Below, in pieces: positions 1 to 5,945 of a DNA stretch of 8,141 nt. The position numbers and the translations under genes were made by a program. The notes under the pieces were generated by a model. It searched no databases and had not been told where the DNA came from. It saw only the letters and a program-made list of their open reading frames with translations. Location: positions 1-8,141 of the forward strand of contig CALEYV010000150.1 in assembly GCA_937927875.1 (NCBI GenBank). The letters are read 5' to 3'. The stretch is from an uncultured Actinomycetes bacterium (GTDB lineage: Bacteria > Actinomycetota > Acidimicrobiia > IMCC26256 > PALSA-555). Each line of letters starts with the position of its first letter. The stretch's first letter is position 1.

Positions 1-519
1 CTGTCGGGCCTGTCGTCGGTGGCGTCGTTCTTCGTCAGCCGGGTGGACACCGAGACGGACCGCCGGCTGCCCGAGGGCCATCCCCTCCGCGGGAAGGCCG
101 CGGTCGCCAACCCCCGGCTCGCCTACGCGCTGTTCCGGCAGCGGTTCGCGGGGCCGCGGTGGGACGCGCTGGCGGCCAAGGGGGCGAGGCTGCAGCGCCC
201 GCTGTGGGCCTCGACCTCGACCAAGAATCCCGCCTACTCGCCGACCCTGTACGTCGACGAGCTCATCGGCCGCGACACGGTGAACACGCTCGCCCCGGCT
301 TCGATCGACGCCTTGCACCGAGGCGACGCCCACCTCGAGGCGGACACGGTGGAGCGCGACGTCGACGGCGCCCGCGCCGTCATGGCGGGCCTGGCCGACG
401 CCGGCGTGGACTTCGACGACGTCACCGCCACCCTTGAGCGCGAAGGGGTCGAGTCGTTCTCGACCAGCTTCCACGACGCGCTCAACACCCTGGAGAAGCG
501 CCGGGCCGACCTGCGCTGA
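1..519 (+). CDS. tal: Transaldolase, C-terminal part (5' end outside window)
   Basis: Transaldolase moves a dihydroxyacetone unit between sugar phosphates in the cytosolic non-oxidative pentose phosphate pathway. The reading frame is open from base 1 and ends at TGA 517-519, giving the last 172 residues. This is a little under half of the roughly 370-residue actinobacterial form. Family landmarks are the strand motif SVASFFVSRVDTE near the start of the fragment, AKGARLQRPLWASTSTKNPAY in the middle (the phosphate-binding region of the barrel), then YVDELIGRDTVNTL and the late helix EREGVESFSTSFHDAL. The Schiff-base lysine lies upstream of the window and cannot be checked. The internal GTG at 19 is in frame but falls inside a conserved strand, so it is not the start. 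zwf and pgl of the same pathway lie about 5.4 kb downstream, separated by three unrelated genes. Confidence 0.95.
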   Translation: MSGLSSVASFFVSRVDTETDRRLPEGHPLRGKAAVANPRLAYALFRQRFAGPRWDALAAKGARLQRPLWASTSTKNPAYSPTLYVDELIGRDTVNTLAPASIDALHRGDAHLEADTVERDVDGARAVMAGLADAGVDFDDVTATLEREGVESFSTSFHDALNTLEKRRADLR

Positions 520-577
520 CCCGCGTCGGCCGCGGGCCGGCGCGGGCCCCCCCCACCGCGGCGGCCTGCTTGACTAC

Positions 578-595
578 CCCCACCGGCTGGTGGGG
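578..595 (+). terminator. Perfect GC hairpin between tal and the regulator gene
   Basis: Bases 578-584 (CCCCACC) pair perfectly with 589-595 (GGTGGGG) around a GGCT loop. The hairpin starts 58 bases after the tal stop and ends 18 bases before the regulator ATG. There is no T-tract, so a terminator role for tal is inferred only from position and stability; U-less hairpins are common in high-GC actinomycetes. A TTGACT hexamer (570-575) that resembles a -35 box directly precedes it. I see no matching -10 at the usual spacing, so the repeat could instead be an operator or 5'-leader structure of the regulator gene. Confidence 0.4.
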
Positions 596-613
596 CACGG
601 GCCGGCTCCGGCG

Positions 614-3600
614 ATGAACCCGAGCAGCAGCAGCCGCCGCACCGTCCGCACGCGCCGCCGAGCGCCCCGCCGCGAGCCGTCGAAGGCCGCCGCGCCGCCG
701 GCCCGGGAGCCGCCGACGATCCGGTTCCGCTTCCTCGGCTCGGTCGAGCTCGAGGCCGCCGTCCAGTCGCCGGTCGAGGTCCGGGGCGGCCAGCCCGCCC
801 TCGTGCTCGCCTGGCTGGTCCTCGAGCGGCCGCGGCCACTGCGCCGCGACGACCTCGTCGAGCTCCTGTGGCCGGGTCCGCTGCCCGACCACTGGGAGGG
901 CGCGGCCCGCCACGTCGTGTCCCGGGTCCGGCGCGCGATCACCGCCGCCGGCCTCCCGCCGTCGACGCTGCTGTCGACGGCCGGGGTCACGACCCTCGAC
1001 CTCGAGGCCATGGTCGACGTCGACGTGACCCGGGCCATGGCCGCGGTGAGCGAGGCCGAGCGGCTCGTCGACGACGAGGCGTGGGCGGGCGCGCGGGCGC
1101 TCGTCGAGCCCGCGTTCGACCGGCTGCGGGCGCCGTTCCTCCCGACCAGCGACGGCGAGTGGGTCGACTCGTGGCGCGATCGCGTCGAGGGCGCGGCCCA
1201 GCGGGCGCTGCACGTGGCGGGCTTCGCCGAGCTCGGCGAGGGGCGCGGCGAGGCGGCCATCGAGCTCGGCCGCGCCGCGGTCGACCGCAACCCGTTCGAC
1301 GAGGCGGCGACCCGCCTGCTCATGGCGGCCTGGGCCAAGGCCGGCGACCGCGCCGGCGCCCTCGGCGCGTACGAGCGGCTCCGCCGGCTGCTCGACGACC
1401 AGCTGGGCGTCCGGCCGTCCGACGAGACCGAGGCCGCCTACCTCGACCTCCTCGGCGAGGCACCCCGCGCCACCCGGACCGCGGTCGCCGCGCCCGCGGC
1501 GCGGGCACCGAGCGACGTCGCCGGTCCGTTCGTCGGGCGCCACGACGAGCTGGCCCGCTTCGAGGCGCAGTGGCGGCAGGCGCTCGACGCCGGGTGCCGG
1601 GTCGCGGTCGTGGAGGGCGAGCCGGGGATCGGCAAGACCCGCCTCGTGCTCGAGGAAGCCGAAGCCGCCCGCGACCGGGGCCTCACCGTGCTCATCGGGC
1701 GCTGCGACCCCGACGTCGGTGTCGCGCACGGCCCGTTCGCGGACCTCCTCGCGCAGCTCCTCACCACCCGCCCCGACGTCACCGACCAGATGGGCGTCGT
1801 CGCGTCGCACCTGGCGCCGCTCGTGCCGAACCTCGTCGACGCGCCGCCCGACCCGCCGCCCGGGGGCACCGAGCAGGTGACCGGCCGGCTGTTCCGCGCC
1901 GTGGGGACCGCGCTCCTCGACGCCGCCACCGCGACGCCGCTGCTGCTGGTGCTCGACGACCTGCAGTGGGCGGACGTCGACACCCTCGCCCTGCTGCGCC
2001 ACGTCATCGGTCGGCTCGCCGCCGCGCCGTGCCTCGTCGTCCTCACCCTGCGGCACGCGACGCCCGAGGTCGCCGGCACCCTGGCCGAGATCCACCGGCT
2101 CAGGCCCACGACGACGATGCCGCTGCGGGGCCTGTCGGTCGACGAGGTCGGCGAGCTCCTCGCCCAGAGCCGACTCGAGCTCGCCGACGACGCGCGGGCC
2201 GTCGCGACGACGGTCGCGGCCAGGACCGCCGGCAACCCGCTCTACGTCACCCAGCTGGTGCGGGAGGCCGAGGCGTCGGGCCAGCCCTTCGACCCCGAGG
2301 CGGTGCCGAGCGCGGTCGCGAGCCTCCTCGAGCGACGCCTGGAGTCCCTGGAGCCGGACCTGGCGTCGACGCTCGTGCTCGCCGCCGTCGCGGGACCGGT
2401 GTTCGAGCTGTCGACCCTCGAGGCCTGCAGCGCGCTCGAGCCCGGGCGGGTGCTGACCCTCGTTGAGGCGCTCACCGCGGGGCGCTTCCTCGAGGAGCGC
2501 GACGCCGACAGCTTCGGGTTCACCCACGGGCTGGTGCGAGACGCGGTGCTGGCCTCGGTCGGCGCGACGCGGCGGAGCCGGACCCATCGCCGGGTCGCCG
2601 ACGCCCTGATCGCCGCCGACGCCGACCCGGGGGTCATCGCGCGTCATCTCGTCGATGCCGGCCGGCTCGGCGGCGAGGACGCGCTCACCTGGTCGCTCGC
2701 CGGCGGACAGGCCGCGCTGGCACGCGCCGCGTGGGCGACCGCCGCCGAGCACTACGCCACCGCGGTCCGGCTGGCCGCCGACTACGAGCAGCGGTGCGCC
2801 GCCCTCGTCGGGCTGGGCCGGGCCCAGCGGGCGCTGGGCGACGCGCACGGGTCGCGCGTCACGATCGACGGCGCGCTCACGCTCGCCCGCGAGCAGCACC
2901 TGACCCGGGCGACCGCGGCCGCGACGCTGGCGCTGGTCGGCGGGGGCGGGCGAGGGGTCGCCACCGACCTCGGCGACGCCGAGCGCGCCGCGTTGCTGCG
3001 CGTCGCGCTCGAGGGCCTCAACCCCGACGACGTCGACCTGCTCGTCCCGGTGCTCGCCGAGCTGGCGCTGGCGCTCGTGCTCACCGACGCGGCCGGGGAG
3101 CGGGCGTCGCTGTGCGAGCGCTGCCTCGCCCTGGCCCGCCTCGGCGGCGACCCGGCCGCGATCGCCACCGCGCTGTGGGCGCGACGGATCGCGCTCATGG
3201 GACCGGCCGGCACCGAGGCGCGCGTCAGCGAGGGACGGGAGGCGGTCGACCTGCCGCGCGCCGGCGTGCCGCCCGAGCTGCGGATCGCGGCCGAGCTGGG
3301 CCTCGTCGAGGACCTGCTCGAGCTCGGGGACCGGGACGGCGCCGACGGCGCGCTCGCCAACGCGGTCCGGCTCAGCGCCGAGCTCGACCACCCCTACTGG
3401 TCGTGGGCGACGACGTGCTGGCAGACGCTCGTCACGCTCATCGACGGCCAGTGCGACGAGGCGGAGCAGCTCGCCTTCGCGGCCGCCGAGCGGGCGCCCG
3501 CCGACCACCCGGAGGCGGTCGCCGCGCTCGGGGTGAACCTGGTCGACGTCCGGCTCTTCCAAGGCCGGGCCGGCGAGATGCTCGACCTCCTCACCGGGGC

Positions 3601-4039
3601 GGCCGACGACAATCCCAACATCCCCGCCTACCGGGCCGTCCTCGCGCTGTGCTCCGCCGACGCCGGGGACCTCGATCGGGCGCGGGCCGCCTACGAGCAC
3701 TTCGCGCGCCACCGCTTCGAGCTGCCGGCCGACTCCAACTGGCTGCTGGCAGTCGCCGTGCTCGCCGACGCCGGCGCCACCCTCGGCGACCCGAAGGGCG
3801 CGGCCGCGCTCACCGAGCTGCTCGAGCCGTGGGCCGACCGCCAGGTGGTCCTGAACTGCTACGGGGGCGGCGGCGCGTACTGGGGACCGGTCGCGCACCA
3901 CCTCGGGCGCCTCGCGGCCGTCCGCGGCGACCGCGCCGCGGCGCGCCGATTGCTCGCCGAGGCTGTCGAGCGGTCGGAGGCGTTCCGCGCCCCCGCGTTC
4001 GCGTCACGGTCGCGCGCCGCGCTCGCCGCGATCGCCTGA
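614..4039 (+). CDS. Large SARP/BTAD-type transcriptional regulator with STAND/AAA-like ATPase and TPR-like C-terminus
   Basis: This is a probable cytoplasmic transcription factor of 1141 residues in the AfsR-like SARP class; its ligand and target genes are unknown. Residues 1-34 are a basic, Ser/Arg/Ala/Pro-rich, probably disordered tail. Residues about 35-130 form an OmpR/SARP-type winged helix (RRDDLVELLWPG, then AARHVVSRVRRAI). Residues about 135-281 are the BTAD domain, ending LLDDQLGVRPSDETEAAYLDLL. The ATPase follows from about 303 (FVGRHDEL), with Walker A GEPGIGKT at 335-342, Walker B LLLVLDDLQWAD with D448/D449, and RTAGNPLYV at 537-545. FTHGLVRDAV at 636-645 is typical of MalT/LuxR-type ATPases. 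The remainder to 1141 is Ala/Leu-rich helical repeat resembling TPRs. No C-terminal LuxR HTH is present, so DNA binding must come from the N-terminus. ATG 614 is the first ATG; the frame stays open back to GTG 434, but that would overlap tal. No strong ribosome-binding site is visible. Confidence 0.88.
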   Translation: MNPSSSSRRTVRTRRRAPRREPSKAAAPPAREPPTIRFRFLGSVELEAAVQSPVEVRGGQPALVLAWLVLERPRPLRRDDLVELLWPGPLPDHWEGAARHVVSRVRRAITAAGLPPSTLLSTAGVTTLDLEAMVDVDVTRAMAAVSEAERLVDDEAWAGARALVEPAFDRLRAPFLPTSDGEWVDSWRDRVEGAAQRALHVAGFAELGEGRGEAAIELGRAAVDRNPFDEAATRLLMAAWAKAGDRAGALGAYERLRRLLDDQLGVRPSDETEAAYLDLLGEAPRATRTAVAAPAARAPSDVAGPFVGRHDELARFEAQWRQALDAGCRVAVVEGEPGIGKTRLVLEEAEAARDRGLTVLIGRCDPDVGVAHGPFADLLAQLLTTRPDVTDQMGVVASHLAPLVPNLVDAPPDPPPGGTEQVTGRLFRAVGTALLDAATATPLLLVLDDLQWADVDTLALLRHVIGRLAAAPCLVVLTLRHATPEVAGTLAEIHRLRPTTTMPLRGLSVDEVGELLAQSRLELADDARAVATTVAARTAGNPLYVTQLVREAEASGQPFDPEAVPSAVASLLERRLESLEPDLASTLVLAAVAGPVFELSTLEACSALEPGRVLTLVEALTAGRFLEERDADSFGFTHGLVRDAVLASVGATRRSRTHRRVADALIAADADPGVIARHLVDAGRLGGEDALTWSLAGGQAALARAAWATAAEHYATAVRLAADYEQRCAALVGLGRAQRALGDAHGSRVTIDGALTLAREQHLTRATAAATLALVGGGGRGVATDLGDAERAALLRVALEGLNPDDVDLLVPVLAELALALVLTDAAGERASLCERCLALARLGGDPAAIATALWARRIALMGPAGTEARVSEGREAVDLPRAGVPPELRIAAELGLVEDLLELGDRDGADGALANAVRLSAELDHPYWSWATTCWQTLVTLIDGQCDEAEQLAFAAAERAPADHPEAVAALGVNLVDVRLFQGRAGEMLDLLTGAADDNPNIPAYRAVLALCSADAGDLDRARAAYEHFARHRFELPADSNWLLAVAVLADAGATLGDPKGAAALTELLEPWADRQVVLNCYGGGGAYWGPVAHHLGRLAAVRGDRAAARRLLAEAVERSEAFRAPAFASRSRAALAAIA

Positions 4040-4045
4040 CCGCAC

Positions 4046-4073
4046 CCGTCGCAGTCCGCCGGGGCTCCGACGG
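4046..4073. terminator. Hairpin between convergent genes, probable bidirectional terminator
   Basis: Outer arms 4046-4051 (CCGTCG) and 4068-4073 (CGACGG) pair perfectly. Inside a single C-C mismatch (4052/4067), 4053-4057 (AGTCC) pairs with 4062-4066 (GGGCT) with one G-T wobble and a GCCG loop. The result is 11 pairs in a 28-base hairpin that almost fills the 34-base gap between the regulator stop (4037-4039) and the lipoprotein stop (4074-4076). There is no T-tract on either side. The placement between two convergent stops is the main argument for shared termination. On the - strand the wobble becomes an A-C mismatch, so it should be slightly weaker there. Confidence 0.55.
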
Positions 4074-4703
4074 CTAGCTGATCGGCGCGTTCGCCGAGAT
4101 CCGGAAGCTCGCCGACGCCGAGGATCCCTGGTCGCCGGTCGCCACGATCACGTAGACGCCGGCGGGGGCCGAGATGCTGGGTTGATAGCTGGCCATCACC
4201 GACCCGTCGTCGCCGGCGACGTGCGAGGCGCCCTTGAACTTGGCGCCCTTCGGGTCCGTGATCTCGAACACGACGTTCTCGCTCGACTTGGCGCCGATCA
4301 GGTTGAACGTGAACGGCTCGCCCGCCGGCGCCGCCTTCGGGGTGATCTCGAGCTTGAGCGGCGCCTTCGGCGGGATCTCGAGCATCTGGCCCACCATGAG
4401 CTTGTCGCCGTTGGTGAGGTGGTTGAACGACGCCAGGAGGCCGGGCGAGATCCCGAAGAAGCGGGCGATCGAGGTCAGGGTGTCGCCGGCCTTGACGGTG
4501 AAGGCCGTCGGGCCGGCCGTGGTCGTCGTCGAGGCGACGACCTTCTTCGGCCGCTTCGGGCTCGCGTGGCTCGCCGAGGAGCCGCCGCAGGCGGCGAGCA
4601 CGAGCGCGGCCCCAGCCACCACGGCTCGGAACCGCGCTCCCCGGGACGCTCTGCTCGTCCCCGCCACGACCGAGGAGCCGGTCATGCTGAATGAGGGTCG
4701 CAC
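4074..4703 (-). CDS. LysM-domain lipoprotein with C-terminal beta-sandwich-like region
   Basis: A 209-residue exported protein, probably lipid-anchored on the outer face of the membrane and bound to peptidoglycan; no enzymatic domain is visible. With the GTG start at 4703, a basic n-region (SRASRGARFR, 17-26) and hydrophobic stretch (AVVAGAALVLAA, 27-38) lead to the lipobox LAAC with Cys39. A Ser/Lys/Thr linker (41-65) precedes one LysM domain at about 67-112 (FTVKAGDTLTSIARFFGI, then GDKLMVGQMLEIPP). Residues 113-209 are rich in alternating beta-type residues, with GVYVIVATGDQ near the end; an Ig-like or macroglobulin-like fold is a guess. The start is ambiguous: GTG 4703 has a weak upstream AGGG, while ATG 4685 keeps the whole signal peptide but lacks a visible ribosome-binding site. 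It lies 134 bp downstream of the fusion gene on the same strand and may be co-transcribed with it. Confidence 0.82.
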   Translation of the reverse strand: MRPSFSMTGSSVVAGTSRASRGARFRAVVAGAALVLAACGGSSASHASPKRPKKVVASTTTTAGPTAFTVKAGDTLTSIARFFGISPGLLASFNHLTNGDKLMVGQMLEIPPKAPLKLEITPKAAPAGEPFTFNLIGAKSSENVVFEITDPKGAKFKGASHVAGDDGSVMASYQPSISAPAGVYVIVATGDQGSSASASFRISANAPIS

Positions 4704-4837
4704 GCGCCCTGTCGTGAATCAAGTACCGGCCCGCGCGCCGGCGCGAGGGAGTCGGCCGAGCGACGGGAGGCTGGGGCCCGGAGCCGACCGGCCGCACCCG
4801 GCGGACTGCCCGCTCGCCGACACTGACGCGACCCGCC
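4704..4837. other. Intergenic spacer between two - strand genes, no clear promoter
   Basis: This 134-bp spacer separates the fusion-gene stop from the lipoprotein start. I found no TANNNT-type -10 element reading toward the lipoprotein gene. Several short GC inverted repeats occur, for example CCGGC 4726-4730 with GCCGG 4737-4741. These are expected in DNA of this composition and I do not assign them a role. Whether the two genes share a transcript cannot be told from sequence alone. Confidence 0.4.
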
Positions 4838-5938
4838 CTACGGCGCAGGACTCGATTCCGTTCCGGCCAGCGACACCACCGACCGCAGGTGGTCGACGAA
4901 CTCGGCGGGCGAGGTGTGGGCGTTCGCGCCGCTCGGATTTGGCATGACGTAGGTGGGCGCGCCACCGAACGGCACCTCCTGGACGCCTGCGCTCGCCGCC
5001 GGCTGCACTGCGGCCCGGTAGCCGGCCAGCCCGACGAAGCAGACGACCCGAGGCCGCAACCATCGGACGAGCTGCTCGACGCGCTGCGCGCCCTCCCGAT
5101 ACTCGTCGCGGGTGAGCCCCGACGCGCTGACCGTGGCGCGCTTCACCAGGTCGGTCATCCCGACCCGGTCGACCCGAACTGCGTGGCGGGGGTCGCGGTC
5201 GCGGGTCACGAGACCGGCCTTCAGCGCCGCGGGCCAGAACCGGTTGCCGGGCCGAGCGAACCCAACCCCGGCGTCGGCCGCGTACTCGCTCGGGTTCAGC
5301 CCGACGAGCAGGACGCGGAGATCCGGACCGACGTAGTCGGGCAGCGTGCGGGCCCGCCGCGCCCGCACCTGCAGCCACGCCCGGCCCTCGGGCTGGAGCG
5401 TGAGCTCGTCGATCGAGAAGCCGGCGCCGGCGACGACCGGGCCCAGCGCGTCGGCCGGCCAGTCGGCGAAGAACCGACCCGGGAAGTCGTCGTCGGCGAG
5501 CGGACCTTCCGCGTCGCCGGCCCGCATCGTGAGGTGGATCGGCGCGTCCAGGGCCAGCGCCTGATGCAGCTCGGCCAGCGCCCACGGCAGCCAGACCTTC
5601 GGCACGTGCAGGTAGGTGGCGCGGGCCCACGCGGCGCCGAGCGCGTCACGGCGGAACGGCAGTGCCTCCAGGTCGGCCTGCACGCACCACGCCTCGGGCT
5701 CGACGTCGCGCGCGAGCGGGAGCATGGCGAACGCGGCATCGAGGGCGATGACCGGCCGGCCGAGGTACGGCAGGTGCTTCCCGGCCCCGCAGCCGAGGTC
5801 GATCCGGACCGCACCGGTGGGAACGGAGGCAGCGAGCGCCTCGGCCCGCTCGACGAAGCGCGCGGGGCGAGCGTCCCGCCATTGCGCCGCTCGCGCCTCG
5901 TACACACCAACGGTTGCTCGATCCACCCGCCGTATCAT
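4838..5938 (-). CDS. Fusion of class I SAM-dependent methyltransferase and Mug/TDG-type uracil-DNA glycosylase
   Basis: A 366-residue cytosolic protein with two complete-looking domains in one frame. Residues about 10-195 are a class I (Methyltransf_11-like) methyltransferase: motif I IDLGCGAGKHLPYLG (46-60), acidic D67 after strand 2 (VIALDAAFAML), and QADLEALPF (87-95). The helix ELHQALAL (123-130) matches the position of the usual ExxRvLkPGG segment. The substrate is unknown. Residues about 199-355 match mismatch-specific uracil/thymine-DNA glycosylases, which cut the base from G-U or G-T pairs. The landmarks are GLNPS (213-217, N215 equivalent to E. coli Mug N18), ARPGNRFW (228-235), GMTDLVKRAT (260-269), FVGLAGYRAA (301-310) and VMPNPSGANAH (331-341). 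The wedge Leu of Mug is Ala338. The start ATG at 5938 is chosen because the frame further upstream (to 6268) lies antisense within zwf and looks random. GTG 5926 is an alternative start. No ribosome-binding site or -10 is evident. Confidence 0.86.
   Translation of the reverse strand: MIRRVDRATVGVYEARAAQWRDARPARFVERAEALAASVPTGAVRIDLGCGAGKHLPYLGRPVIALDAAFAMLPLARDVEPEAWCVQADLEALPFRRDALGAAWARATYLHVPKVWLPWALAELHQALALDAPIHLTMRAGDAEGPLADDDFPGRFFADWPADALGPVVAGAGFSIDELTLQPEGRAWLQVRARRARTLPDYVGPDLRVLLVGLNPSEYAADAGVGFARPGNRFWPAALKAGLVTRDRDPRHAVRVDRVGMTDLVKRATVSASGLTRDEYREGAQRVEQLVRWLRPRVVCFVGLAGYRAAVQPAASAGVQEVPFGGAPTYVMPNPSGANAHTSPAEFVDHLRSVVSLAGTESSPAP
5933..5938 (+). promoter_or_regulatory. Candidate -10 element for zwf, giving a leaderless transcript
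   Basis: TATCAT fits the actinobacterial -10 pattern TANNNT. It stands out in GC-rich surroundings and ends 7 bases before the zwf GTG at 5946. Transcription starting at the normal distance would begin at or next to that GTG, giving a leaderless or nearly leaderless mRNA. This also explains the lack of a Shine-Dalgarno sequence. No good -35 is seen: TTGCTC at 5914-5919 is only 13 bp away. The same six bases contain, on the other strand, the ATG and part of the second codon of the divergent fusion gene. Confidence 0.5.
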
Positions 5939-5945
5939 CGCCGAC

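Noticed and set aside
434..613. Upstream extension of the regulator to GTG 434
   Set aside because: It would overlap the conserved end of tal by 86 bases and run through the hairpin, and its translation shows no domain. ATG 614 precedes the winged helix at a sensible distance.
868..2466. A 532-codon + strand frame inside the regulator gene, and a similar one at 2731-4077
   Set aside because: Both are Arg/Ala/Gly/Pro low-complexity translations in another frame of the regulator gene, with no family motif.
482..3901. A 1139-codon open frame on the - strand opposite the regulator gene
   Set aside because: It is Arg/Gly/Pro/Val-rich without any recognisable motif. The + strand frame has clear winged-helix, BTAD and Walker motifs. 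Long antisense frames are expected opposite G/C-ending codons at this base composition.
4726..4741. Short GC inverted repeat in the spacer upstream of the lipoprotein gene
   Set aside because: The 5-bp arms are too short to distinguish from chance in such GC-rich sequence.
3859..4965. A 368-codon - strand frame spanning the convergent region, and + strand frames at 4234-4947 and 4889-6013
   Set aside because: These cross gene boundaries, have biased Arg/Pro/Gly/Ala composition, and lie over well-supported genes in other frames.
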